Shown here one piece after another: positions 54,556 through 63,423 of a DNA stretch of 64,000 nt; the first letter of the stretch is position 1; each line of letters starts with the position of its first letter. Source of the DNA: Lachnospiraceae bacterium MD335 (GTDB lineage Bacteria > Bacillota > Clostridia > Lachnospirales > Lachnospiraceae); assembly GCA_000403335.2 (NCBI GenBank), contig KE159631.1:87110-151109 (forward strand), read 5' to 3'. The notes under the pieces are model-generated. The model saw nothing but the letters and a program-made list of their open reading frames with translations. It was not told the origin of the DNA and ran no database searches. The position numbers and the translations under genes were made by a program.

Positions 54556-56010
54556 ATGCGGAACATGGGAAAAAAGGGCTATTCGTTGAAAAACAGGCTT
54601 TATATGCTGCTTTTGGTCAGTCTTTTGCCGCTTACAATCCTGATTATGTACTTGCTAGTCATGACAAACAGCATATCGGATCAGTATGACGGGATTGTGG
54701 AAAAAATTACAAAGGCAAATGCATACAACATTAACTTTAAGGATGACCTTGACTATTCCATGTACATCATTGTCGTGAACGCGGAGCGCGCAAACGAAAT
54801 TATTGACACAAATAAGCCGATGCAGATGATTGATGAGGCGCGCAAGGTGTTTGGCACGCTGTCAAAGGAAGCGGACACCGAGGCGGCGCGGACAAGGCTG
54901 AGCGGCATTATCAAAAGCCTGGATACACTGCGTGACCGTGTGGCGGAAATTGAGGAATCCGCTTTGGTGAGCGGAAGCTATGAGGTGAATTTGGAGCGCC
55001 TCGACCTTGACATCAGGGTGCTTACGGAGCTGATACAGGAGGAAATCCAATATTACATCTATGAGCAGACAAGAAATATGGAAACGCTGCGGGAGGGCAT
55101 CCGAAACAATGTAGAGCGTGCGATTTCCATTACGAGTGTACTGTTGATTGTTATTTTAATCGGTTCCCTGACAATCAGCCGTAAGATTGTGGAAGGCATC
55201 ACAAGCCCCATCCGCCATTTGTGCCATGCTGCGGAACGGGCGGGACGCGGAGACTTTGAAATACGTACCCACGAGGAACGGATTGACGAAATTGCCGTTT
55301 TAAGTGCAAGCTTTAACAGAATGGTGGAGGAAATCGGAAAGCTTGTCGAGGACATTCGCGTTGAGGAGTTAAATTTAAGGGCGGCGGAGCTTCGCCTCCT
55401 TCAGGAACAGATTAATCCCCACTTTTTGTACAATACGCTTGATAATATTATTTGGCTTGCAGAGTCCAATGAGACTGCGCAGGTCGTCAATATGGTGTCC
55501 GCTCTTTCTGATTTTTTCCGGACGACGCTCAGCAAGGGCAAGGATTACATTTCCGTGCGGGATGAGGAGGCGCATATCAACAGCTATCTGCAAATCCAGC
55601 AGTTCCGTTACCGCGATATTTTAACGTATGAAATTGATATGGATGAGGAAGTTTATGACTGCGAAATCTTAAAGCTTACGCTGCAGCCTTTGGTTGAGAA
55701 TGCGCTTTATCATGGGATTAAGGGAAAGCGCGGCTTGGGGCAGATTCGGATTACGGGCTGTATTCGCGGCGGACTTTTGGAGTTTCAGGTTAAGGATAAC
55801 GGCATCGGCATGAAGGAGGAGCGCCTGCGAGAGGTAAGAAGGATTATTATGGGGGAGATGGAGCATACGAAGGAAAAGGGCGGATTTGGGCTGTTTAATG
55901 TCAATGAGCGCATCCGGCTGAACTATGGACGCAAATACGGCTTGAGAATTGAAAGTACATACGGACAGGGAACGTGCATTTGGGTTACGGTTCCTGCCGT
56001 AAAAAAATAA
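54556..56010 (+). CDS. YesM-type sensor histidine kinase
   Basis: A 484-residue LytS/YesM-like kinase: membrane helix at about 15-35, extracytoplasmic helical sensor (about 36-190), second helix, HAMP domain (about 215-270), then the HisKA_7TM-type phospho-acceptor motif EQINPHFLYNTLDNI near residue 288 and HATPase motifs VENALYHGIK and DNGIGMKEE. Such kinases sense sugars directly or through a periplasmic binding protein. The start is 17 bases after the YesN-type gene. Confidence 0.92.
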   Translation: MRNMGKKGYSLKNRLYMLLLVSLLPLTILIMYLLVMTNSISDQYDGIVEKITKANAYNINFKDDLDYSMYIIVVNAERANEIIDTNKPMQMIDEARKVFGTLSKEADTEAARTRLSGIIKSLDTLRDRVAEIEESALVSGSYEVNLERLDLDIRVLTELIQEEIQYYIYEQTRNMETLREGIRNNVERAISITSVLLIVILIGSLTISRKIVEGITSPIRHLCHAAERAGRGDFEIRTHEERIDEIAVLSASFNRMVEEIGKLVEDIRVEELNLRAAELRLLQEQINPHFLYNTLDNIIWLAESNETAQVVNMVSALSDFFRTTLSKGKDYISVRDEEAHINSYLQIQQFRYRDILTYEIDMDEEVYDCEILKLTLQPLVENALYHGIKGKRGLGQIRITGCIRGGLLEFQVKDNGIGMKEERLREVRRIIMGEMEHTKEKGGFGLFNVNERIRLNYGRKYGLRIESTYGQGTCIWVTVPAVKK

Positions 56011-56103
56011 CCTTTTTTCGTAAGAAATTGAACATTTTTACTAAAAAATTGAGCAAATTATAAAAAGAAAATAAAAAAATAAACAAATTTCTTAAATTAA
56101 CAG

Positions 56104-56132
56104 TATACATAAAGAAAATTATGAGCTATAAT
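56104..56132 (+). promoter_or_regulatory. Probable promoter of the sugar transporter operon
   Basis: TATACA and TATAAT with a 17-base spacer. The -35 is only a partial match, as expected of a promoter needing an activator such as the YesN-type protein. Confidence 0.45.
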
Positions 56133-56171
56133 TATTTCGTAATCAAAAATGGTTACGAAATAATTTTTATT
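56131..56171 (+). promoter_or_regulatory. AT-rich inverted repeat in the transporter leader
   Basis: ATTATTTCGTAATCA pairs with TGGTTACGAAATAAT around AAAA, followed by TTTTTATTT. It overlaps the end of the proposed -10 and stands just before the ribosome site ACGGAGGGAAA. It may be the terminator of the yesMN unit, an attenuator or an operator; sequence alone does not decide. Confidence 0.55.
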
Positions 56172-56191
56172 TAAACGGAGGGAAATTCATT

Positions 56192-57307
56192 ATGAAAAAG
56201 AAATTGGTTGGTGCATTAATGTGCGTAGCAATGACAGCAACTGTACTTGCAGGATGCGGAAACTCATCTGAGCCTGCAGCAGCGCCTGCAGAGACAACAC
56301 CTGCAGCAGCGCCTGCAGAGACAACACCTGCAGCACCCGCAGAGACAATACCTGCTGAGGCTCCCGCAGAGACACAGGCAGCAGAGCCTGCAGCAAGCGG
56401 CGACGTAATTAAGGTTGGTTTTGCACAGGTTGGACATGAGTCAGACTGGCGTGCAGCAAACACAAAGAATTATCAGGATACATTCAGTGCAGAAAACGGA
56501 TATGAGTTATCATTTGTAGACTGCGATAATGACCATGCGGTTCAGATCGAGACAGTTCGTGGATTTATCGAGCAGGAATTAGATTATATCTGCATCGCTC
56601 CGATCCAGTCAGCAGGTTGGGATACCGTTCTTCAGGAAGCTCAGGACGCAGGCATTCCGGTTCTTATCGTAGACCGTGCAGTAGATGCTGATCCTTCTCT
56701 TTACACAACAGCTCTTGGCTGCGACATGGTAGCTGAGGGTGAGGCAGCAGGTAACTGGCTTGCAGAGTACTTAAACGGCGAAGATGCAAACATTCTTGTA
56801 ATCGAAGGTTCTGTTGGAGCATCTGCAACACTTGGACGTACAGAAGGCTTTAACAACATCGTTGCAAACAACTCGAACTGGACAGTTCTCGACTCGCAGT
56901 CAGGTGACTTTACACAGGCAGGCGGTCAGGAAGTTATGGAGTCATTCATTAAGTCTTACAGCGATTTCAACGTAGTTGTATGCCAGAACGACAACGAAGC
57001 ATACGGTGCAATGGACGCAATGGACGCAGCAGGAATTACATACGGTGTTGACGGCGATGTAATCATTATCTCATTCGACGCTACACACGACGGACTTCAG
57101 TACACATTAGACGGAAAGATTACATGTAACGTAGAGTGTAACCCTCTTCAGGCTGGTTTCGCAGAAGGCGTTATCAAGAAGCTTGAGGCAGGTGAAACAG
57201 TTGACGCATGGACACTCGTTGAAGACGAAGCATTCGTAGCGCCTGGTATCACAAGCGATTATGCAGTAACAATGAGCCAGGAAGTATTGGATGGTCGTGC
57301 TTACTAA
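56192..57307 (+). CDS. YtfQ-like sugar-binding lipoprotein
   Basis: A 371-residue solute-binding lipoprotein. Lipobox VLAGC with C22 as the lipidated residue, then an Ala/Pro/Glu/Thr-rich linker (about 27-68) made of repeats, then a periplasmic-binding-protein-1-like fold: KVGFAQVGHESDWRAANTKN, IAPIQSAGWDTVLQEAQDAG, IPVLIVDRAVD. The SDWRAANTK segment is characteristic of YtfQ/galactofuranose-binding proteins, so a furanose or related sugar is a reasonable ligand. CGGAGGGAAATTCATT precedes the ATG. Third-codon preference differs from nearby genes (many GCA, CTT, TTC), typical of a very highly expressed gene. Confidence 0.92.
   Translation: MKKKLVGALMCVAMTATVLAGCGNSSEPAAAPAETTPAAAPAETTPAAPAETIPAEAPAETQAAEPAASGDVIKVGFAQVGHESDWRAANTKNYQDTFSAENGYELSFVDCDNDHAVQIETVRGFIEQELDYICIAPIQSAGWDTVLQEAQDAGIPVLIVDRAVDADPSLYTTALGCDMVAEGEAAGNWLAEYLNGEDANILVIEGSVGASATLGRTEGFNNIVANNSNWTVLDSQSGDFTQAGGQEVMESFIKSYSDFNVVVCQNDNEAYGAMDAMDAAGITYGVDGDVIIISFDATHDGLQYTLDGKITCNVECNPLQAGFAEGVIKKLEAGETVDAWTLVEDEAFVAPGITSDYAVTMSQEVLDGRAY
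56276..56395 (+). repeat. Tandem repeats encoding the A-P-E-T linker
   Basis: Imperfect 24-27-base repeats (GCGCCTGCAGAGACAACACC and variants) encode repeats of APAETTPA. The copy number is likely to vary between strains. They tether the binding domain to its lipid anchor. Confidence 0.8.
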
Positions 57308-57427
57308 GATTAAGTTTAAAAAATAATAGGATGAGGGGAGAAAATCCCGAGAGGGATGGGGTATTCTCCCCTCATATTTTACAAAAATTCATACCCGGGA
57401 AGAAAAACTCTGGAAGGAGAAGTCTTT

Positions 57428-58945
57428 ATGGAAAATAATATTGTTTTAAGTGCAAAAGGAATCTGTATGACCTTCCCCGGTGTAAAAGCGTTGGAAAATG
57501 TGGATTTCAATCTGAGAAAAGGAGAGATCCGTGCGCTTATGGGGGAAAACGGCGCCGGGAAGTCCACACTGATTAAATGTCTTACCGGGGTAAATAAATT
57601 TGAAGCCGGAGAAATTCATTTAGACGGCATTGACGGTCCGGTTGTGAACAGGGACACGTTAGATGCGCAACGCAAAGGAATTTCCACGGTTTATCAGGAA
57701 GTAAACCTGTGTCCGAATCTTTCTGTGGCGGAGAATCTGTTTATCGGCAGAGAGCCGATGACAAAGTTCCATACGGTGAACAGAAGGAAAATGAACGAGA
57801 TGGCTGCAAAGCTGATGAAGGATTTGGATTTGGACGTTGATGTAACGCAGAATTTGGAAGAGTATTCATTGGCGCTGCAGCAGATGATTGCAATTGCCCG
57901 TGCGGTGGATATGGATTGTAAGGTTCTGATTTTGGATGAGCCGACATCTTCGCTGGACGATAACGAGGTGGCAAAGCTGTTCGTTATGATGAGAAGACTT
58001 CGTGATAAGGGCGTTGGCATCATGTTTGTAACGCATTTCCTGGAGCAGGTTTATGAGGTTTGTGACGGCATCACGGTTCTTAGAAACGGTACGCTGGTAG
58101 GGGAATACAGTATTGAAGAACTGCCGCGCGTGAAGCTGGTTGCAGCCATGATGGGTAAGGATTTTGACGATTTGGCAAGCATCAAGCAGGAGGGCAGCGG
58201 AGACAAGTCGAAGGAGCCGCTCGTCATTGATGCAAAGGGACTCAGCCATGCCGGAACAATCAAACCGTTTGATTTGGAGATACATAAAGGTGAGGTTATC
58301 GGACTGACCGGACTTTTGGGAAGCGGACGAAGCGAGCTGGCGCGTGCGATTTACGGTGCAGACAGGGCGCAGACCGGTACCTTGAAGGTAAAAGAGAAGG
58401 ACGTAACGATCAAGAATCCGATTGATGCCATGAACCTTGGCATGGGGCTTCTGCCGGATGACAGAAAAGCAGAAGGCATTATCGGAGATTTGTCCGTGCG
58501 TGAAAATATTATCCTTGCCATGCAGGCAAAACAGGGCATCTTTAAAAAAATTCCGATGGCAAAGCAGATTGAAATTGCAGATAAATTTATTGAGATGTTG
58601 CAGATTAAGACAGCGAGCAGGGAGACCCTGATTAAGCAGCTTTCCGGCGGAAATCAGCAGAAGGCGATTTTGGCAAGATGGCTTGCAACCGATCCGGATT
58701 TCCTGATCTTAGATGAGCCTACCCGTGGTATTGATATTGGAACCAAGACGGAAATTCAGAAGCTGGTGCTGAAGCTTGCGGACGAAGGAAAGAGCGTTAT
58801 GTTTATTTCTTCGGAAATTGAGGAAATGCTTCGAACCTGCAACCGTATGGCGGTGCTTCGGGACGGCGCCAAGGTTGGAGAGATCAGCGGCGATGATTTA
58901 ACACAGGAAGGCGTTATGAAAGCAATTGCGGGAGGTGGAAAATAA
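57428..58945 (+). CDS. Sugar ABC transporter ATP-binding protein (CUT2 type)
   Basis: A 505-residue ATPase with two ABC domains in tandem, as in RbsA/YtfR. The first has Walker A GENGAGKST near residue 40 and a weak signature LALQQ; the second has GLLGSGRSE in place of a normal Walker A and a full LSGGNQQ signature near residue 410. This asymmetry is normal for the family. AAGGAGAAGTCTTT precedes the ATG at 57428; an earlier in-frame codon lies in the leader. Its stop overlaps the permease start. Confidence 0.95.
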   Translation: MENNIVLSAKGICMTFPGVKALENVDFNLRKGEIRALMGENGAGKSTLIKCLTGVNKFEAGEIHLDGIDGPVVNRDTLDAQRKGISTVYQEVNLCPNLSVAENLFIGREPMTKFHTVNRRKMNEMAAKLMKDLDLDVDVTQNLEEYSLALQQMIAIARAVDMDCKVLILDEPTSSLDDNEVAKLFVMMRRLRDKGVGIMFVTHFLEQVYEVCDGITVLRNGTLVGEYSIEELPRVKLVAAMMGKDFDDLASIKQEGSGDKSKEPLVIDAKGLSHAGTIKPFDLEIHKGEVIGLTGLLGSGRSELARAIYGADRAQTGTLKVKEKDVTIKNPIDAMNLGMGLLPDDRKAEGIIGDLSVRENIILAMQAKQGIFKKIPMAKQIEIADKFIEMLQIKTASRETLIKQLSGGNQQKAILARWLATDPDFLILDEPTRGIDIGTKTEIQKLVLKLADEGKSVMFISSEIEEMLRTCNRMAVLRDGAKVGEISGDDLTQEGVMKAIAGGGK

Positions 58946-60006
58946 TGGATAGTGTTAAAAAAATAACGAAAATGAAGTTGTTCCTCCCGATTTTCAGCAT
59001 GCTTCTCGTGATGATGATTAACGTAATTTATGATGTTGCAAGCGGAAATGCTCCGTTTGGTTTCTTTTCGATCAGTATTAATAACGGTATTTTATACGGA
59101 CGTTTGATTGATATTTTAAATCGAGGCAGTGAAGTTGCAATTTTGGCGATTGGAATGACGCTTGTGGTATCTGCTTCCGCAGGTACGGATATTTCGGTAG
59201 GTTCCGTAATGAGTTTGTCCGGCGGTCTGTGCTGTATGCTGCTGGCGGGCTACGGTGTGACGAATGTAAGTAACTATGCCGTACCCCTTTGGGTAGGTAT
59301 GCTGGCAGGCGTTGCAATCGCATGTGTCTGCGGTCTGTTTAACGGATTTTTGGTTGCTTATATGAACATTCAGCCGATGGTCGCGACATTGATTTTATGG
59401 TCTGCGGGCAGGGCGATTGGTCTTTTGCTGTGTAACAGCAATATCGTGTATGTGCGTGTGCCTTCGTTCCAGTTTTTCGGCGCATACTGCGGTATTATTC
59501 CGACACCGATTATTATTGCGGCAGTCTGTGTTGCAATTGCATCGGTTGTGTTAAAATCGACAGCGCTTGGAACGTATATCCAAAGTGTCGGCATTAACAA
59601 AAGAGCTTCGAGAATTTCCGGTTTTAATTCTGCAAAGATTATTCTGTTATGCTATGTAATCTGCGGTCTGTGCGCAGGTATTGCAGGTTTGGTTGCAACA
59701 TGCAGAATTTATTCTGCCGATACAAACAACATCGGTCTGAATATGGAATTGGATGCAATCCTTGCGGTGGCGCTTGGCGGTAACAGCCTTGGCGGCGGTA
59801 AGTTTAATCTTGCCGGTTCCATTATCGGCGCATATACGATTCAGGCGATTACGACAACATTGTATGCGTTGGGCGTTTCTTCCGCGCAGGCGCCGGTGTT
59901 CAAGGCAATCGTAGTTATCTTGATCGTAGTCATCCAGTCACAGCCTGTAAAGGATTACTTCAAGAAGCTGTCTGCGAAAAAGGCAGTTGCAAAGGAGGTG
60001 GCATAG
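58945..60006 (+). CDS. Sugar ABC transporter permease (YtfT-like)
   Basis: A 353-residue BPD_transp_2 permease with about ten helices and the motif AGTDISVGSVMSLSGGLCCM followed by ALGGNSLGGGKFNLAGSIIG, conserved in RbsC/YtfT proteins. The ATG overlaps the ATPase stop by one base after GCGGGAGGTGGAAAATA. It pairs with the next permease to form a heterodimeric channel. Confidence 0.94.
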   Translation: MDSVKKITKMKLFLPIFSMLLVMMINVIYDVASGNAPFGFFSISINNGILYGRLIDILNRGSEVAILAIGMTLVVSASAGTDISVGSVMSLSGGLCCMLLAGYGVTNVSNYAVPLWVGMLAGVAIACVCGLFNGFLVAYMNIQPMVATLILWSAGRAIGLLLCNSNIVYVRVPSFQFFGAYCGIIPTPIIIAAVCVAIASVVLKSTALGTYIQSVGINKRASRISGFNSAKIILLCYVICGLCAGIAGLVATCRIYSADTNNIGLNMELDAILAVALGGNSLGGGKFNLAGSIIGAYTIQAITTTLYALGVSSAQAPVFKAIVVILIVVIQSQPVKDYFKKLSAKKAVAKEVA

Positions 60007-60008
60007 GG

Positions 60009-61028
60009 ATGAAAAAATTAAAGCTTGGGGGCAATAATATTTTATTGGCGATTACGGTAGTCCTGTTTATTGTCATGTATTTAGGCGGCTGCATCATATA
60101 TGCGGATAAGGGCTTTACACACCTTCAGACGTTTTTAAACGTACTGATTAACAATGCGGGACTAATTGCCGTTGCAAGCGGTATGACCTGTGTCATGCTG
60201 ACAGGCGGTATTGATATTTCTGTCGGTTCCCTGATTGCAATGGACTGTATGTTTTTGGCAGTCGGCATGGAGCAGTGGGGAATGAGCAGCCCTGTGCTGA
60301 TGATTTTGGTGTTAGTTATCGGAATCGTGTTCGGTATGGTTCAGGGATATTGTGTGGCTTATTTGGAAATTCAGCCATTTATTGTGACGATGGCGGGAAT
60401 GTTCTTTGCGAGAGGTATGACGGCGGTTATCTGTAAGGATCAGGTGAGTATCGTTTCGGATAAGCTGTTTACGGCAATCTCAAATATGAAAATCAGCATT
60501 CCGTTTGGAGGGTATACAAACAAAAAGGGTATTTATCAGGTTCCTTTTATCCGGCCGACGGTTGTCGTTGCACTTTTGGTAGTAGTTCTCGTGTTCTTAA
60601 TGTTGAAATACACCAAATTTGGAAGAAGTATTTACGCGGTGGGAGGCAATCAGGTATCAGCTACATTGATGGGACTTAATGTCCGCAGGACAAAGCTTCT
60701 CACATATACACTGTGCAGTCTTTTAACCTCGATTGGCGGTATCTGCTACTGCTTAAATACAATGTGCGGTACGACAACGCAGGCAACAGGACTGGAAATG
60801 GATGCGATTTCCTCTTCCGTTATCGGCGGAACGCTTCTGACCGGAGGTGTGGGAAATGTGCTAGGCTCCCTTGTCGGTGTGTTTATCAACGGAACCATTT
60901 CAACTTTGGTAAAATCGAACGGTAAGCTGGTAAGCTCATGGGCGAACATTATTACGGCGATCCTGTTATGTTTCTTCATTCTTTTGCAGGCGATATTTGC
61001 AAAAATTAAGGAAAGAAAGAAAGCATAA
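60009..61028 (+). CDS. Sugar ABC transporter permease (YjfF-like)
   Basis: A 339-residue BPD_transp_2 permease with about nine helices; TGGIDISVGSLIAMDCMFLA and GGTLLTGGVGNVLGSLVGVF match the family. It begins two bases after the YtfT-like stop behind AAAGGAGGTGGCATAGGG. Two different permeases plus a tandem ATPase match the galactofuranose system layout. A terminator follows. Confidence 0.94.
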   Translation: MKKLKLGGNNILLAITVVLFIVMYLGGCIIYADKGFTHLQTFLNVLINNAGLIAVASGMTCVMLTGGIDISVGSLIAMDCMFLAVGMEQWGMSSPVLMILVLVIGIVFGMVQGYCVAYLEIQPFIVTMAGMFFARGMTAVICKDQVSIVSDKLFTAISNMKISIPFGGYTNKKGIYQVPFIRPTVVVALLVVVLVFLMLKYTKFGRSIYAVGGNQVSATLMGLNVRRTKLLTYTLCSLLTSIGGICYCLNTMCGTTTQATGLEMDAISSSVIGGTLLTGGVGNVLGSLVGVFINGTISTLVKSNGKLVSSWANIITAILLCFFILLQAIFAKIKERKKA

Positions 61029-61036
61029 TTACCTTT

Positions 61037-61080
61037 TACCCCTGTCTTTTCCACAGTACAAAAGACAGGGGTAATTTTAA
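61037..61080 (+). terminator. Terminator after the transporter permeases
   Basis: TTACCCCTGTCTTTT / AAAAGACAGGGGTAA with a short loop, followed by TTTTAA. Read-through would feed the second binding-protein gene. Confidence 0.85.
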
Positions 61081-61098
61081 CGGCGGGAGGTGGCAGGC

Positions 61099-62136
61099 AT
61101 GTTAACGTGGGTCAGAAAAAATTTGTTCCTGTCGGCTTTTTTGTTTAGCTTTTTGCTTTTGCTCGCCGGATGTGCGCACGGGACAGAGAGTGACGGGGCG
61201 CTGCCGCAGGAGGAGTCAGAGAGCCAGCCAGACGAGGATGACATTGTGATTGGCATTTCGCAGGTCGGTTCGGAATCGGACTGGCGCATGATGAATACAA
61301 AGGCGTATATGGATACGTTTACGGAGGAAAAAGGTTATTATCTGATTTTTGAGGATGGACAGCAGAAGCAGGAAAATCAGGTGAAGGCGCTTAGGAAGTT
61401 TATTTTAAAGGGTGTTGACTATATCGTGCTTGCCCCGATTGTGGAAACGGGTTGGGACGCAGTGCTAAAGGAGGCACAGGACGCGGGCATTCCGGTGATT
61501 ATTGTGGACAGGGATGTATCGGTGGAGGACGAGAGCCTTTATATCTGCCGTGTTGGCAGTGATTTGATGCAGGAGGGCAGAAACGCGGGTGAATGGCTTG
61601 CGGATTATTTGGAATCGCGTGGCAGAAGAAATGAAAAAATTAACATTGTCACGCTGCAGGGAACGCCCGGATCCACTGCGCAGATTGGCAGGACGTCCGG
61701 TTTCGCAGAGGTTATGAAAAAACACGCGAATTGGAATATGCTGGAATATCAGTCAGGGGATTTCACGCAGGCGAAGGCGTATGAGGTGATGGAATATTTT
61801 CTTGAGACGTATGATGATATTGATGTAGTGATCTGTGAGAATGACAATATGGCATTTGGTGCGATCGAAGCAATCAAAGAAGCGGGATTAAAGCTTGGGA
61901 AAAACGGGGGTATCATAATGCTTTCGTTTGATGCGGTGCGCGATGCGCTGCTGCTGGTGCAAAAGGGGGAGATCATGGCAGATTTTGAGTGTAATCCGAT
62001 TATTGCGCCTTTAATAGAAGAAACCATCCAAAAACTGGAGCGCGGCGAGGCGGTTGAGAAAGTGCAGTATGTCGACGAAACGTATTTTGATTATAAAATG
62101 GATATAGGAACATTGCTTTTGGACAGGGAGTATTGA
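61099..62136 (+). CDS. Second YtfQ-like sugar-binding lipoprotein
   Basis: A 345-residue lipoprotein, signal peptide ending LLLAGC near residue 28, followed by a short acidic linker and the same binding fold as the first: IGISQVGSESDWRMMNTKAY, LAPIVETGWDAVLKEAQDAG, IPVIIVDRDVS. It is clearly paralogous to the protein at 56192 but lacks the Ala-Pro-rich linker. GGGAGGT stands seven bases before the ATG at 61099; a GTG three codons earlier overlaps that site. It lies beyond a terminator, so it is probably made at a lower level, either as an alternative binding protein or as the sugar sensor for the YesM-type kinase. Confidence 0.9.
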   Translation: MLTWVRKNLFLSAFLFSFLLLLAGCAHGTESDGALPQEESESQPDEDDIVIGISQVGSESDWRMMNTKAYMDTFTEEKGYYLIFEDGQQKQENQVKALRKFILKGVDYIVLAPIVETGWDAVLKEAQDAGIPVIIVDRDVSVEDESLYICRVGSDLMQEGRNAGEWLADYLESRGRRNEKINIVTLQGTPGSTAQIGRTSGFAEVMKKHANWNMLEYQSGDFTQAKAYEVMEYFLETYDDIDVVICENDNMAFGAIEAIKEAGLKLGKNGGIIMLSFDAVRDALLLVQKGEIMADFECNPIIAPLIEETIQKLERGEAVEKVQYVDETYFDYKMDIGTLLLDREY

Positions 62137-62150
62137 CAAAAGGAATAAGA

Positions 62151-62192
62151 AACAGGGCAGACTTTCCGTTTTTAGCGGGCTGCCCTGTTTTT
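62151..62192. terminator. Terminator between binding-protein gene and thrH
   Basis: AACAGGGCAG / CTGCCCTGTT with a long loop containing AAAACGG-type bases, followed by TTTAT. Lies between convergent genes. Confidence 0.8.
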
Positions 62193-62212
62193 ATGTGATT
62201 TAAATGCCGCAC

Positions 62213-62815
62213 CTAAATCATTGCCTTTTTGATTGCCGCCATCAGTTCATCGTAGGTATCAAACGCCGGAAGTTCCGGATTGTCCGCCTTGATTTTGTCA
62301 GGGCTTTTGAATAGAAAGCCTGCTTTGCCTGCTTTAATCATTGCGAGATCGTTATAGCTGTCGCCGCTTGCAATCGTTTCGTAGCCAATGGACTGCAGCG
62401 CTTTTACGGTTGTGAGCTTTGACTGCTCGCAGCGCATTTTAAAGCCCGTAATTTCCCCGTTTGGCGCAACTTCGAGTGAGTTGCAGAAAATTGTGGGCCA
62501 GCCGAGTTTTTTCATTAACGGTGTGGCAAACTGTTCAAAGGTGTCGCTGATAATAATGACCTGCGTAATGGAGCGCAATTCGTCCAAAAACTCCTTTGCG
62601 CCGGGGATTGGGTCAATTTTGGCGATGGTTTCCTGGATTTCCTTTAAGCCGAGTCCGTGCTCTTTGAGTATACCGAGACGCCATGTCATAAGCTTGTCGT
62701 AGTCCGGCTCGTCGCGGGTTGTTTTTTTGAGTTCGGGAATGCCGCTCGCCTCGGCGAATGCAATCCAAATTTCAGGCACGAGTACGCCCTCTAAGTCTAA
62801 GCATGTTACGTACAT
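62213..62815 (-). CDS. thrH: Bifunctional phosphoserine phosphatase / homoserine phosphotransferase
   Basis: A 200-residue HAD-superfamily enzyme starting MYVTCLDLEGVLVPEIWIAF, with the ThrH-specific DLEG form of the nucleophile motif (usually DxD), IISDTFEQF as motif II, a conserved Lys and GDSYNDLAMI as motif III/IV. ThrH can dephosphorylate phosphoserine and transfer phosphate to homoserine, linking serine and threonine synthesis. CGGAGGATTTATAT precedes the ATG at 62815, and TATAAT lies about 47 bases upstream. No amino-acid synthesis genes are adjacent. Confidence 0.92.
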   Translation of the reverse strand: MYVTCLDLEGVLVPEIWIAFAEASGIPELKKTTRDEPDYDKLMTWRLGILKEHGLGLKEIQETIAKIDPIPGAKEFLDELRSITQVIIISDTFEQFATPLMKKLGWPTIFCNSLEVAPNGEITGFKMRCEQSKLTTVKALQSIGYETIASGDSYNDLAMIKAGKAGFLFKSPDKIKADNPELPAFDTYDELMAAIKKAMI

Positions 62816-62937
62816 ATATAAATCCTCCGTGATAAGCTGTATTCTTTTTGAAACATGCCTATTATAGCATACTTTTTTGCGTGGGGAAAGTATTTTTCGC
62901 AAAGGACTTCGATCACTTCGTCTGGTATATTAGATGG

Positions 62938-63219
62938 TTATTCAATAAGAGTCAAAGGGTAGAGAGACATAGCAAAACAATAAGTCGCAATGCACAAAAC
63001 ATAATAAAAGAAAAGAAAATATAAAATTATTTTTGCAAACTGATTTTGACGTTTCTGCCATTTTCGTTTTTGCACTGCACTTTTTATATATGGAAAAACG
63101 GTTGTAGTCAGGAAACTGCTGCAAAACAGGTTATTCGGAAGATGAATAAGGGAAGGTGATTTTTTTAAATATTCATATTCCTGTTGCTGTTGCAGTATTT
63201 TTTTCATTTGCTCATTCAT
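62938..63219 (-). CDS. Hypothetical small membrane protein
   Basis: A 93-residue protein starting MNEQMKKILQQQQEYEYLKK, a polar coiled N-terminus, a basic middle and one C-terminal hydrophobic segment (about 65-85). AAAAGAGGACGCCT precedes the ATG at 63219. An upstream extension of the frame runs into repeat copy D and is not credible. I do not recognise the family. Confidence 0.5.
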   Translation of the reverse strand: MNEQMKKILQQQQEYEYLKKSPSLIHLPNNLFCSSFLTTTVFPYIKSAVQKRKWQKRQNQFAKIILYFLFFYYVLCIATYCFAMSLYPLTLIE

Positions 63220-63235
63220 AGGCGTCCTCTTTTCC

Positions 63236-63363
63236 TGTTTTTTTAATGTACAGCCCGATGCAAATGTGAAAGACCGTATATAAAAGCTTTTCACATTAGA
63301 AATATGCCACTGAAGTGGTGCATAGGGCACGCGACGAGTAGTGGAAAATAAATCTTCCCTGCT
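63236..63363 (+). repeat. Dispersed structured repeat, copy D with extra hairpin
   Basis: TTTTTTTAATGTACAGCCCG, inserted hairpin AATGTGAAA...TTTTCACATT as in copy B, core hairpin GCCACtgaAGTGGT, outer GCCC/GGGC pairs, then CACGCGACGAGTAGTGG and a final hairpin closing with CCCTGCTTG. It fills the gap between a hypothetical gene and a kinase gene. Confidence 0.75.
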
Positions 63364-63423
63364 TGATTATAGAAGTCACTCATTGGTATTAGAATGTGTC
63401 GTGACCAACATCCGATATAAGCA

